Shown: positions 20,601-35,600, counted from the stretch's first letter. The stretch is 64,000 nt of DNA from Rostratula benghalensis (GCA_013399305.1 VXAI01000046.1:4030731-4094730), one strand, 5' to 3'. Notes: generated from the letters alone by a model not told the origin. Numbers and translations are program-made.

Positions 20601-23600
20601 TAAAAAAACAAACCAAAACAAAAATAACAAAACCAAGAAACAAAAAAACAACAAAAAAACCAACTCAGGAATGGCTTCTCCAAATCCTTTGTCACAATGC
20701 ACCAAAGGGAACATCAAGGGACACTCTAGGTCACGCTAAAAGTTGACCCTAGTGCTGTTGTTACCATTAATGACAGAGGAAGTCAACAGCACAACTTGAC
20801 ATTAAAATGCTAAAAAAACATTCTAAATTCAAGAAAAAAAGGAAAGGAAGCCACTATACACATTTTTAAGGATAAATGCAAATATCAAGCTGGAGGCTTA
20901 CAGCCAGAGAGCAATGGCTGCTGCTTTCAATAGCTCTTTCTCTGCCTTGCATGGCCTGCAGAGAGCATTTCTTGCTCTGAACTCGGTAGGACCCAGTGCC
21001 TCAGAGATGTCTTTGAATTAATCATATTCTGAACTGACTTGATCAATCTGTGCTAACACAAAAGCAGTGGCTTGATGGTAGCCTTTATGGATATACCACT
21101 AGAAGGGTAACAACTGAAGTGTTATCATTTCAGCAACAGGGATCTTTCCCTCAAGTTGGTTCTTCAGTCTGGCACCCTTGCAGAAACCCACTCAAACCTG
21201 CCAAAGAGTTTTGTCAAAATTGTGACTGTTCACTTAAAGATCCTCCTTGCTTCTCACTAAAGCCTATCTCATGTGAACAGTCATGCTATTGAAGTGCAGT
21301 GAATTCCACAGCCGTAATGGTTAACATTACAAGCAGAAAAATACAATTTCCCTGCTTTCAAAAAGACATTTTGAAAGGAAGAAATTCTGAACACTTGTTA
21401 TTTAAATGGAAGGCCTTTACATACTGGCATCACCCTAAACTCTTCCATTTGAGTTGCCTGTGCTTTTCCAGACTGAATCAAGTGATGATTTTATAAACAT
21501 GGAATCAAAATGGGGGGGGTTTTCTCAGGTAAGTCTCCAGTTAACCAGCCAGTGGCATCTCAGCTGGAGAGAATCAGAACTGCTTAAGACATGACTCACA
21601 GACACTAGAGAGACCAGAGCTGCACGTTACCCAATACTTCAAGCACCAGATACCAAACCTGTGAATAAGAACACTCCCGTGAAAAGTTTGATGACACACA
21701 TAGTGCATATGGTACTTGGGACCAATACAGCATCAAGAAATGGGAAAATTATGATTTGTAAGTAACCATTCAGCCACTTGGTACCTGCATTATCTTCTCC
21801 AATTGTTTCCGATTCTCCACAACCATGATATTGGTTTTGCTGTCATGGGCAATGTAGTGGCAGGCCTCTGGAGAATTGGTTGTATATATTCCTGTGACAA
21901 TTCCTCTGTACCAAAAATGTGTATATATATACACAAGAACATATATTTACATACAGACAGACACATATACACACTCTTAGTATCAAAAAAAAAATAAAAA
22001 ATCAGAGATCAGATGAAAGCTGATGTTATGAAGATGTGAAAGTAAAGAGCAGCACAGCTGTCATATTTGTTTCAAGTATTCAGATATCCATTAATATCTT
22101 TGATATATGCACACTGGAAAACCTAATCTCTGAACTATATTCAGTAGAAGATGCTGTAGGCTAGGATTCAGCATTTTAACCCACTCGAGGCTACATGAGA
22201 GTTAGCTCAGGAAGTAGTAAAAGAAAACCAAAATGATTTATGTCTTCTTTCTGTTCAAGCTGCACACAGATACCAATTTGAATTTCACTGACAGAAACAG
22301 CTTACGAGAGAAAATCTAAATTGTATAAACAGGTATCAGGACAGAAGTCAAGTCAGTACTGATCCACTTCAGTGGATCAAGTCACTTCATCCACTTGGCC
22401 ACATCTTGCTGTCGATGAATATCGTTAATACAAAACTGTGAGTCTCATCCATTTCCCACATCTTCCAGTGAGATGGTGTACAAAAGTTTCTGTGTGACTG
22501 TCACAGTGAAAACCACAGCAAACAGGATCAATTTATGAGCATCTGGACTATTTCAGATATACTGAAAGCCACGAGACTCCAGGTGGCTGAACATGCTAAT
22601 GAGCTGCAGCACAGACTCCAAGATGTGACATTGAACACATACATTTTCAGACCTAGCAGAACAGAAATTCCCACATCCCCCCCAAAACCAAACCAAAAAA
22701 AACTTACCCAGCAAAAACAGCTCCAACAGCTGAGATGAACCATTCTGGAGAATTAAATCCAAGGATCGCTACGCTGTGAAATCTTTCAAGACCAAGCTGA
22801 AAAATAATAATCATGAGGTTATTTAATATAGGCACACTGGAGAGAAACATACAGTACGAAACATACATATAAACCGGGGAAAGTTGTGATTTATTTGTTA
22901 TTTCTGTATTGACAAAACATGCCCACACATGTCTCTGTGTTGATGTCCACAGCACAACCAGTAGTTACTAGCAATTAACATGATCTAAAGTTTCCAACTA
23001 CCTTGTCCTGCCTGGTTGAGCTCTGCTGTCCAGAGAGGCCGAAAACCAGAACTTTGCAATATGAACAAGAGCATAATGAGCACTAACCTTACCCTGTTTA
23101 GAATGTTTTAAAATTTTTCTTTACCTCAAATTCATGACAGTGCTGCTTTCACTGATTTATTATTTTTTTTTTCAATTTTAAGGCCTTACTTGTGCTTTGT
23201 ACTGGTGTCCCAGTGAAATATTGTGACAAAATAGCTCTTCACTTGCAGTCAAGTTCCCTTGACAACAGTGTTCTCTCTTCAACCAGACACAATTTTCATC
23301 ATTTTTATTTCAACAAAAAATATGATTGCTGATCTTCAATTAAGGAGAAGTTTCTTATATTATGTTTTGGAGTAGGGTTTTTTTTTGTTGTTGTTATTTT
23401 GTTTATTTTTCTTGATTGGGGTCCTTTAAGGAGTCAAAGAGAGAAAAAGGAATTGGGTTCGTTCTCTCTACCTACCTTCAAAAAGCTCTTAGCGGCTTTC
23501 CTGGAGAGGTAATAATACTCTGAAAAAGTTATCTTCTCCCACTTTCCATTCTTTTTGCTGGCCAAAGCGTTAAGGGATCCGTATTTTCCCAGGCTCTCCT

Positions 23601-26600
23601 TGAACATCTGATGAACTGTTATGGGAGTCTGTGGACATGAGTTATCTATTCTCAGTTTGACTCTGCCATCAGCAAAGGAAGTCCACAGAGACTCTGGAAA
23701 AGAATGCATTATCATCAAGGTATTCTGTCACTGAAAAATACTGCGTGACTCTGTTCTGAAAGACAAGATGACTGAATAAAGACTGCAGGACTAAGCACAA
23801 CTCTGGCACTTCCCACCTTTTCAGGGAAGGGCTTTCCAATTTTACAACTATCAAATGTGCCATGTAGAACAAGAAATTTTCATTTCTTACACTTTGTTCC
23901 ATGTCTTGAATAAAAGTGTCACCATACAGAATTATGCTGATCTTCTATGTGTCACAGGGATACCACCAATTCCAGAAGAATCTGTTTGCCCATGCTCAGC
24001 CCCACACAGCCTCCCATCCTTCAGTTAATGAAGCATCTGGTAAAGAAAGCTGCAGAGATCTCAAACCTTTGTCACTGTTCAGCATCCAAACTTCATTTGC
24101 CCATCACAGTTCTTTCCTCTCTCCTTCCCCTCCAGCTATTCTCCTTGATCCTACCCTTGTTCCTCACTATTTCCTACAGGCTTTTTTTCCCCCTCGGTCC
24201 TCTGGACCATGTTCTAGCATGTATATCCACTCCACTCACTCCTGTCTTGCCCTATTTACGCATCCTCTTTCACCTTCTTCTGCTCTTGCTTTCCTCACCC
24301 TGTCTTTCTACCATCCACTTTTCCCCCCTCTGTATTTTTCCTCCCCTTTCTTCACAGGACACAAACACAGAGCACCAACAAATGTCACTTGGCTCTCACC
24401 ACTGGTGCCAAGGACTGGGACAGTCCTTGGCATTCACAAGAAATGACTGTCTCAAAGATTCTACTTGGCTCTTGCAAACCCAGCAAGAAGCAGCTCGGGT
24501 AAAAACACACTCCTTACAGAATCTAGGGGGTCAGTAAGCTGGCAAAATTGAGGTGAATTCTCACAAGGAAAGCAAAAAACCATTTGTGTTTCCCTTCCAA
24601 ACAGTTAATTCCCATACTTCTGAGGCAAACAGTACAAAAACATTTAAATAATATTTTTTCCTTGAATTTACTTTCATAAATTAAGTAATATTTTTAGCAT
24701 AAACATTTACACACACACATATAATATATGCCACAAAGTGCTGGTGGAAAGTTTCAGACCAAAATGCTCAGGTTTGTCAGAATGAAAAGTAACAGAAAAT
24801 AGGACTTTTAAGTTTCTGATACAGGTTAATAAGCACTTGTATTACACTTATGAAACAACAAACTGTAAAGAAAGCTCAGCTGCAATCTATACTGGGACCT
24901 CAGTGACTCAAAAAAAGCAATTCTGGAGCATTCAAAAGTACAAATGCTATTCCTTGCGTTGCTTCACAAAAGGCCTAAAAAATACCTCTCTGAGCATTTC
25001 TGACAATATATGAACACACCAATCATAGCTGGATCCATGTGAGCACTTTGGAATACACTTGCAGCCTCCCTCAAAATCAGGCTTGTAATCTGCACAAGTA
25101 ACCAGAGGCACAGCAATTTACACAAATGTAAATTTAAAAAAAAACATCTAAAACTAAAACCAGCTTTCTCTTGAAGCAAAAAAGTTTAATTATTTAACTG
25201 TGTAGAAAAGTTCATTCATAATCAGCTGATAAAGTACAACTACTAAACTGAAAATTAACAAAAGCAGTCTAGCTGACTGCCACTATTCTGAAAGTGTTCC
25301 TGACTTACATTATGTTCCATTCATGTTCCTGACTCACAGTCTTGCAGTTGTTCTCTTGACAAACAGAAAGTAATGACAGTAATAAATACAAATAAAGCTG
25401 CTTAATCTCCATGTGCCTTCATTTTCTCACGTGTAAACTGCATACAATGATTTTCAAAACATAGGTGTGGAGCTTTGCTTAGGTCAGTGGAGGAAGGGCA
25501 TCATAAAGCCAGACAGTTTAGTAAACAAGTAGCTAAGAAGGAAGCTAAGCTAGGTAATAGACCGACTTCATCAAAGTGTAAATTGTGGCACCCAACAAAT
25601 ATTTTATGAGTAGTGAAGGCAAAGCATGTGTTTCTGCACTTAACTCTAATCCTGGTGTGAAAAGGATGAGACACATGACCTGTTAGAGACAGAAATAAGT
25701 GTTAATCCAAATGCTCATTTTCTGCACTGACACACCAAAGCCCAGACGAAACACTCTATATCATGTTCTGGCTTCTAAACCAACAAAGATGGCAGGGATT
25801 GCAGGTATGATTTGGCACAGGTGGGTGACTTCTGTGTTGAAAACAAAATTGCACCATACAAAGCTAAAGTACAAAATTCTATTCCACTCCTGAGCAGCAT
25901 GTCTTCTCTTCAAGGGAACTGGAAATATTAGCAATATTCCTACAACAACATTACTAAAGTTGCATAATGACTAAATTTTCATTAAATTTATCTACGTACA
26001 GTAGAAAACAGAATAGTTTACAGAGAAGAGCATGAAAAGTCAATGAAACCATTGCAGTATTTATACACAGAAACAAAACTATACCTCAAAACCAGACGTC
26101 CTTTTGGATTTCCTTGTACAGTTTATTCTGGTGTCAAAAACACAACTTTGATTCATACCAAAGACTAAGAACAGCATCAGTTTCACAGAGACTCAATCAC
26201 CTTAATAATATATAATACATATTGCAAAGGATTTGAATGCCTATTCAGTGTCTGTCCTTGAATGTATTTGCAGGTAGAACATAAATCTAAAACCAGTTCC
26301 TAAATCTAGATAAGCCAAATAATTCTAGAGATTAACTATTCTGTCCCATAGATTTTGTAAAAAAATAGAGAACACAAATAATATATTCTGCTGCCAGTTT
26401 ACAGAGGGATTTTGAGCAGAGGGCTTGTTCTTCACAGGAAGAGCCTGGGAAGAAATGTCTGGCTAAATATTGAATGAATCAATTATACACTTTGGGAAAA
26501 ACAAAACCCTGACTCATTAGCATCTGAAAATTAAACTGCGATGTCCAGGCTGGAAATTAACTCAGTAACACCTGAAACCAAAGTGGAAATAACAATAAAG

Positions 26601-29600
26601 ATGTTTTAAATATACAGGTGTCTTACACCTGTAGGCTTACAGAAAGCTTACACCTGTAGGCTTACAGAAATAAGCTTCATAGGCTTACACCTGTAGGCTT
26701 ACAGAAAGCATAAGAAACTGAAACAGCATTCCAGCTTAAAGTACTTAATGTCACTGAAAGTTCCCTATATGCATGCAAAGAGGAATACTTGTTCATTTCC
26801 ATCCTTCTGCCAGCAACTCCTGCTACCTGCACTGCACTTTCTACCCAAAATGCTTTTTAATTTGCTAATATGTGACCTTAGGTCATGTCCTTCATATGAA
26901 TTCACTGAAAGTCAAATATGGTGAGAAACGATTGGCTCCTAAAGATGACTATTTTATCAGATAAAACAGCAGAGATTTTATTCAAATAGGTAGTCTTGAC
27001 TCACTCACTCGTCCTCTTCAAGTGGTTTTCCCCCCCAAGTCATTCTCCTCCAAGGCCAAATTTCATGCCCAGACTGAATTTTCCATGATTCCCTATTTTT
27101 TGCTGGTGCCCAGAGTTATACATATAGTGTATAACAGGATGACCATACCGCAGTTTGTCTTAGGACAAACTAAGGGGATTTGATCTACATATTTTGGATT
27201 TTAGGTGTTCTGTTTTTCCACTAAAGTGTATTTTCAACAACAAACCTTATAGGACAAAATAATAGTTAAAATATTTTTTACCACTTAAACACTTGGTAAC
27301 CTAAGAGATCAGTTGAAAACTATCCATCATAGACTTGTGAAGCATTTACATGTGAATACTGATTTATATAAGTATATTTGTTATTCAAATACTTTCTACC
27401 AAGTCTGAAATAATACACAACAAACACATTAGAATGTTTGCATTTGTATCAGTCTATTATTATTCCCTCTCACCATGGTCAGCTAAACAGTTGTGACATG
27501 GTACAGAGTGTCTCTCCCACCCCAGATATCTGAATTATTTTAAACATACAAACAGCAAGCGTATGTGGTTTTTTTGCATGAGTAGTAAGTCTGGCTGAAA
27601 CTGCTGGACTTCTGGGATGTATGTAGGAGATTGAGTACTAGCTAAAAAAAAAATTGAAAAAAAAATTACACAAACTAATCCTACAGTTTACATGTATGTA
27701 TGAATAAAACTACCTCTCTCACTACATGACCTGCAAGTATCCTGGTGACTGCCAGAATGGTTTGGGGATTGTACATGAATTCTGATGGTTATGGAATAGC
27801 AACTCTGAGAGTCATTTAAAATGCACAAGAACCAAGGTCACCTTTCAGACAGGCAAACAAACACAGAAGCTGACTATGGAATGGCCCTGCTGTGTGACCT
27901 GAGTGACTCCAAGTAATATTCCATAGATGCACCCTGAGAAGCAGGCACTAAAACAGTAATTTAACTTCTGCTTGAAACTGCTTTGGATTTACCTCACAAA
28001 ATAGTATCTTGATTATATGTCAGTTCCTGCAACACATCACTCTGCTTTAAGGACGAGAGAAGGTATTCAGCTTTTTGCTGGAGGCATTTCTGACAGAGTA
28101 ATCACCCCAAATTCCACAGCTGTGATGCCATTACATACTGCTGACAACACAAATGCAGGATTCCTCCTCTTACCCATTATTTTAAATTTTCTTCAAGATG
28201 TCTGTGGCCCTGGAAGCTTCATTTCTTTTTGGTAAGAGCTGAAGCTGAGTACATAGAGGTTGGAGTCTATGAGCTTGGCATTTGTGTCAGACTTACTCTT
28301 TTGCCAATAAACAGATTAAACAGAAATATAGAACGTCTAAATTTCAAATGAACCTGAATGTATCAGCCAGACTATATAAATAGCGATTTAAAAAAAAAAA
28401 AAGAAGGTAAAAAAACACCCACAAAACAAAACAAAACAAAAAACCCAGAAACCAGCTTCTTGTTGCTTGCCTTGCCACAGCTGGGGGAGGAGGAATGTTT
28501 TCTGCTGTATTATCAATTTTCCATGGTAAACACATAACTTTAAACTCTTAAACAGAAAGGCCTGAATAAGTAGCAGAAATAACTTTAAATGACCTGGAAC
28601 ACACAAATATTTCAGATCATGGGAACTTGTACATTTTCCATTGGAGGAAAAGGGAACATTTATGAATTGCAATAAAACATACTGCTCTTCACAGGAGTGA
28701 ACTACCAATGAGGCTCAGAAAAACTAGATAGCCTCTGAAGAATGTCTCTACAAACTGACGTAGAGGGAGTGGTTCATCAGAACAAGTACAAAATAAGCTT
28801 CATAACAATACTGACGCTTCTAAAACTGATTACGATGCACCAAAATGGAAGCGCGTGGAGGATGTAATCAGGAAGAACCATCACTACAACAGAAACACTG
28901 CCCAGGCATGCAGGAATGGAAACTCAAAACTCAGTTGGAATTGAAATCGGAGAGTGATGAAGAGCCATAAGAAAGCCTTCCACAGGTACACTGGCAGCCA
29001 AAAGGAGAACCAAGGATATCACAGGCAACCTACTGACATAGGACATAAAAAGGGCTGATGTACTCGGTGCATTCTTCACCTTGGTCTTTACTGACAAGAT
29101 CAGGCTTCCTAGTGGCAGATGAGGAGTTTTATCTGCAACAGCAGAGGAAGATCAAAGCAGGGAGCACTTAGGCGAACTGGACACATGCAGAAACATGGAT
29201 GGGCCCAGAGTGTACACTGAGAGATCAGACAAAAGTCATCGCAAGGCCGCTCTCCACCATCTTTGAAAAAGCATGGCCATCTGGTAAGGCCCTCATGACA
29301 GCAAAAAGGCAAATGTCACACCTCTCTTCAAAGAGGGGAAAAAAGAGGATTCAATTAACTAAAGGCCAATCAGACTCACCTCAGTCTGTGGAAAGGCTAC
29401 AGAACAAACTTCTATAAGTCATTTTGAGCTATAAAGTGGTGACCGAGACCAGCCAGAATGGACAGGCTTGATTTGCCTTTAGTAAATCCACCTCAACTGC
29501 CTTCCCATGATGAGATGACTGGCTCTGAGATGAGGAGAGCAGTGGCATGCTGTTTACCTTTAACAAAGTGTCCCCCCAGCATCCTTGGAAGGTTTGGACC

Positions 29601-32600
29601 AGAGTATGAGTAGAAAGTAGACAAAAAATTGGCAGGATAATTAGTCTTCAAGAACAGTGGTCAACATGTCTAAGTCCAACAAGCCATCAGTTACAAGCGA
29701 CATTCTTCAGGAGTTAGTCCTGAGAACACCACTGTTATTGTCTTGGACAATAGAATGTACCCTCACCAGCTTCAAAGATGACACCAAACCTGGGGAATTG
29801 GCCAACATGCCAAAAGGCAGGGCTGCCATTAAGATGGACCTCAGCAAACTGCATGGGCTGACATAAACAACAACGCTCAACAAGGATGAACGTAAGTCTT
29901 ACACCTGGGGTAGGATAACCCCATGGAACAGCACAGACTGGATGCCAGCTCGCTCAGAAGAAACCCTCCCATGGTTCCTGCTGGACAAGTGCAATGCAAG
30001 TCAGTAGTACCATTCCAGTGGAGATAAAGGCTAACATGAGCTAACATGGGCTACATGAGCAAGATTATTGCCAGCATATAAAGGAAAAAGAAAGTGATTA
30101 TTTCCCCTCCTCGGTACTCATGAGGGTGCAGTGTGCGGCTTTGGAAGCCCCAGTGCAAGACAGCGCTCCTGAATAACTGAAGCATGCCCAGAACAGGGAC
30201 TCCCAAATGATAAGGGGCTTGGAGTGTCCCATGTATCCCCTAAAGGAGCCAGGTTTCTTCGATCTGGAGAAGATAATGAATGTAGTCTGCCACAGACTGA
30301 AGGGGGGTGCTATAAAGAAGACAGATTCTTCCAGAGGCACACAGCAAAAGAACAAGAGGCAATGGACATGAACTGCACGAAGGAAAAGTTTTGCTGGATA
30401 CAGAAAGATTAATTTCACCATGCAGGTGACTAAGGCTACAAAGAGGGACTGGGAGGCTGGGGAATCTCCATCTTTGGAGGTTTTCAAAACTCAGCTGAAC
30501 AAAGCCATGAGCCCTCTGATGAGCAGAAAGCTGGACTAGTTGCCCTCCAGTGGTCTTTTCTAACATATATTATTTTGTGATTTCATCAGTATAAAACCAG
30601 TATGAATAAATTCTCTTTTAACTTCACACTATTCTTAAGCCAATATAATGCTTGTTGCCAACAGTAAGGTTACTCTGGATTTATACATGCATTAGGAAAA
30701 ACCAAAATCTGGCCTGCTTCCATGGAAATGAACTTCTACACATTGGTGGAAAAAAATTCCAGGACAACCTGTGGTCCTTAGTAGGTCAATTTACTCCTGA
30801 GGTTGCAGAACCTACCCATTATAAAATAAGAAATAATTCTGCACAACCAGAAAATATGTGAAGTTCGTTCTTTTCTCTTGATACACAATCAACTGGACAC
30901 TGAGCTTCCTTCTCCCAAAATATTTTTTGGGAGAAGTTTTTGACATTCAGTCCTCACTTTACCACTCAGCATCTGCATAGCTGCATGATGACAGTAGTCA
31001 TACAATGCTTCTCATATAAACAGATACCAAGTAGTGCCACAGATTCCCAAAGTCAAATAAAAGATGAAGGCTAACTTAAATGGTAAGCTCCTGATTCATC
31101 AACTTTGAAACATATCTAAGCACAAATAAAGGAACTGCTTAATTAAAATGGATGGGGTGTGTCCTGTATTTGCAGAAAACTATGATGGAACATCTGGAAT
31201 GGCTTCTGACCTCAGTTGTTCACCTCACCTTTCTTCCAGAGGCTGTGGTCACCTCTGCAGGAGTGGCTGAATGGCATGTGCATTCCTTCCTGAGCACTGT
31301 GGTTTACAGCCCAGAGTATTACTCTAAACTGCAGCCAGCAGCAACCTCAGGGAAAAAAGCAGGGTAGACAGCTGACAGCAGTAACTAGCGTCCCAGATAA
31401 ATTCTTGGAAAAATAGGTCAGAGCCTTCAAGAGCACACAAACAAGTACTCTGTAGAATCACAGCCTCAGTAATAATCTACGTATACAATGTGTGTCTCAG
31501 TTCAATAAAATACCTTGAACATTTTAAAAAAGAAGTTACTTATCACCTTTACCTTTATCCATGCAATTTTATTTCCTATTTACTGTAAAACAAAAAGCAA
31601 ATAGCTAGCAGTTCAATTCTTGGAAATAAGCCAAAGTGTATCCAAGAACTGCCTTTAGAAAAATAAATATATATGCATATGAGTATATATACATGTGTAT
31701 AAAGTCTGCATGTGAGTTTCTGACATAGATTTGTTATTTCTTCAAAAACCACTTGCAGTCATTGCTCCAGTTGTCTCCTAGAACAAATATTCACCATTTT
31801 AATGAGCAAATTTAGATACCAGCAGCAGCCTCACCAAGGCAACAGGGAGCTCCCTCAGGGCTGCAAACCTTCCAAAGAACCTTGGACAGTTTTGCCAGTA
31901 AACCTCTTCTAAGCCACATGGTAGCACAACTAGGTTAATTTCCCACTGCAATTGGTTTAAAATTACAGTAGTATTTATATGCTACAATGCATCGCAGAAC
32001 TGACCAAAGTATAGATATTCCTTTACAGCCTCCAGTTATTACAGTATGCCAAATCCTCAACAGCTGACAGCTGCTAAGTAGGCTGAGATGCCAAAGGTAG
32101 CACCAGAATTGCTATGATTTTCCATGGTATCAAGCTATTTTTCACTTTTATCCAGTAACCACCTCAAATACAGACAAAAACAGAGAGTAACTATTGAAAT
32201 CATTCAAGTTGACAGAAAGCTCCTGAAAATTTTTTAGTTGCTGCAATTCACTTCAGTTTTAGTTTATTTTTGGTTGCTTCCCTTAACCCAGCCGTGGAAA
32301 ACTGTCAGTCATAGCTTGCTAGAATAGACAGAAAAATTACACTAAAAAAATTCTAAAAACAGCCCCTTTCCAAGGACCATCTTTTATATGCTTACCTGTT
32401 GCCTCTGTGCCTTCATTTTGAGTCCCCTCCAAATGAGGCAGTGAATCTCCGCAGGCAGTCTGTGCACCTGTAAAGGTTCTAAAAGGAAAATATACCTATT
32501 AAAAACTTATCCAAGAACACTAGTAGGACCCACTACAATCACCACACATGATATCCAAGAGAAAACAGAAACACAGGAATATAAACACGAGAAAAGAGAA

Positions 32601-35600
32601 TGCTCAGAGGAACAAAGAACATTTTGCCTCTTTGCTGCAAACTCCACCACAGAAGTTAAACAGGGAAATACCTTTGCTCTAAGGATGACATTCTTATTTC
32701 ATACTGTGGACTTTTGGCTTCAGGATTATGGAATATACCAGATGGAGACACTAATTTTACATATGGATAAAGAAGGCACAAACCGTGCAAGTATAAAGAA
32801 TGAATGATCAATCTTAATCTTAAACATACTGCCACTGTACTAATGTCACAATACCTTGGAAATTGTCACTGTTAATACCCATTGAAGTCCTAAAGATAGT
32901 GTTTTTGTTGTTGTTTGTGTGGTATTTTTAAAGGCTAATAAAAGGAGATTTAGTTCATAATAATACCAATAATGAAAGCTTCTCAAAAATGTCATGAAAG
33001 CAACAAATTCTCATTACGTGGACAAAATTATCCTCTCTTGGCTTACATTAACCAAAGTTTAAAGCACAGATAATACAAACTCAAACCCAAGGTCTGTAAG
33101 GTAATAGACTGCAAAGGATTATGTGAATAAAAATAAATAAATAATAAGCATTTAGAAATTACTGACTATATAAAGCAATGCACTGATGATTATTCACAAG
33201 TACTAGCATGGAGATTTTTTAACTTAGCTAAACTTTATTTAGCAGAAGAAGGGGTGGGAATCAGCCGCGTTCAGAGGCCAAGAACAAGCCTGGATTACCT
33301 TCATTCCCTCTCAACAGGTACAACAGAAGAGTCCCGAGCCAAACTCAGCAAGTCCTTCCCCTCCACAGTGTAATAAATTAATTCAAAATGCAGAAAAAGA
33401 AACTCCAAACAATGCTCTTCCCAGCTTTCAAATGAATAATAAATGACAACTTGTTTTGTTTGTTTGTTTTACACAGCAGAGTCCAGTTACAAACAGTAGG
33501 ACCAAATACTACATCAGACATTATTTCCTATCTCAAAACTACATTTTGTAGAATACTGATAATGTGGACCGCTCCTAGAATGTATCGTTACTCACAATGA
33601 AATCATACTTTCAGAAAGCCTTAACCAAGCTGGACCTGTTTTGCAAGATTTAGCAGATGTTGTCATTCTTCACCCATTAGAAGCAACCATTGCAGTTTCT
33701 TTCCTCCCTCGCTACTACTGTGCTGCAGATCCTCATGTCTCAGGGCAGAGGTGCAGGCCATGGAAACAGCTGAAGGAAAGCAAGGAGTGATCACTGGTCT
33801 TGCCTGATAGGATATTTCCTCTCTCGTTAATGGCATAATGGGACAAAACACAAAAGGGCTTGTCTGATAAGCAGAGTTAGGCTCTGAAAATAGTCACTGG
33901 CTTGGTGGAGGCAGATGCTGATGAGAAACTGAGTAATTTAAATATAGAGGGGTATTACACTATATTTTCAAAGGTAAGCCTATGTTTGGTACACGGGAAC
34001 TTAGTGAAGTGGGATTTTAAGGACAGAATGATAGATCAGGAAGATACATTTGGAAATAAAACCAAAACAAAATAGCCAAAAATTATTTAGCAATATGTTT
34101 GTCTGCCATCTCAAAACAAAGTTCTTGATTTTTTTCCCATTTTAAAGAAAAACCACATTTGATGTTTAGAAGTCTGCATCTTTTTGCACTTTTTTCCTTT
34201 AAATGTCTTTTGAATACTAAAGCTTTTTAGATTTTTATTATTTTACAAAACAATAAAGCAAAGTCTTAGACAAAAGATAACCAAACACTACTCTTGCCAA
34301 AGACTAATAGCAAAAAGGCCCTCAGAAGAAAGCAGATCTGATTAGTAATACATCAGAAGATTCTCCTGTGAGTCTACTCAAAACTTTTAGTGATCATCAC
34401 TAATGACTTTTCCCAGATGAAAACCTCTTTAGTTTGCTTTACTCTCAGCAGACTGTTATAGGATACTGATTCAATTTACATTATATTTTCTTAATAGAAA
34501 AAAAAACAATCAACCAACCAGTCTGAACTTCTGGACTTGCTTTTCAACATCCAAATGTCATATAAGGAGCTCTATGCATCCAGTACCCTTAAAGTCAGTG
34601 AGGCTGCATGCAAAGTAGTTATTACCTGCTTCTACTAGGCAGTCAATCTGAAAGTTGGGGTTTTTTGGCCCTGAATGTACAATTAAGAAATTTTCCATCA
34701 ACATTTTATGTGTATATTCAGAACCATCCCTTCTGAGTGAAAGAATATGTTTTTAATGTTCTTAGTTTTAGCTTTTGTTGGGAACTATTCTTTTAAAAAT
34801 AAGGATCCAGGAATGGTTATGTTACCTGGGAATTGCTCACGTAAGACTGAGCCAAGCAGAATTCAGTGGGACTTTTTGATTAAGACCCTACTGAGCATAC
34901 TGCAGCATGGAGAAAAGAGCACTGCAGAATTATGGTTGGGTAGTGAGATGCCCCAGCAAAACCATAATGCTTTGGAAATCTGGATTTCAGCTGCTACATT
35001 TGCTATTAAGGCTATTTATTTGATGTCATTAGTGGAGGGACAGCGCATTCGAAAATCCAACTACCTGTTTAAAATGGGATCTTCTACATTCGATTTTTGC
35101 TTTGAAGTAAAAAAGTTTATGATCCCAAAGGTAATAGACAAAAACCTCTACATAGGACACACAGGATTTAGCAGTAGAGGTCACTTTAGCATGCCAAATA
35201 GAACAAACTGGGTTCATGTTACACAACGTGTACGAGCTAGAGCTAAACAAAGCCTACTTCTGTGTAACTCCATTAGCAGGAGCAGGTTTTGAATGACGGT
35301 ATTTCCTGATGTAATTTGGGATTTAATTTCAAGGTACCGTTCTATCAAACATGATCTCACCCACTGCCTGAATTCAGTCCACATACCCACATCCCTTCAC
35401 CCCAGACAGAGGCATGGCATGCTCAGACTGACCTAACCACAGGTTTGGGGCAAATCCTCATGCAGCACAACTCATTGCAGCTACCACCATTATTCTGTGA
35501 CAGTTGCATATTACAGCAGACAAAAGCTTTTCTCACACATCACATAAACCCAGGAAGCAAGAACAACATTCTCTGTATTGGATTAACAAAGGAAAAGTCT

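Larger units (their letters stand above)
23694..32395 (-). other. Large ACSBG1 intron (8.7 kb)
   Basis: Intron between coding exons 32467-32396 and 23693-23476. It is mostly AT-rich unique-looking sequence. It holds a pyrimidine-rich tract (about 24108-24357), a tandem repeat (26622-26708), A-rich low complexity (28390-28446) and a degenerate CR1 (28855-30585). I saw no other conserved coding segment. Confidence 0.75.

Noticed and set aside
23916..24537. Two plus-strand frames of 176 and 196 codons as possible genes
   Set aside because: They overlap in different frames across a pyrimidine-rich tract, so the openness is explained by base composition.
29109..30566. Open frames of up to 129 codons around 29.1-30.6 kb
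   Set aside because: They fall inside the decayed CR1 element. Only the 29657-29866 frame keeps a trace of reverse transcriptase, and it is broken on both sides.
33560..33650. Possible ACSBG1 exon with a good GTGAGT-type donor on the minus strand
   Set aside because: With the nearest acceptor, the phases do not bridge the flanking exons or a stop codon appears. The exon at 36857-36954 satisfies both phases.
34620..34665. Micro-exon candidate (about 22 bases) between TTTCAG and GTAATA on the minus strand
   Set aside because: It does not fit the required start phase and has no conservation argument.
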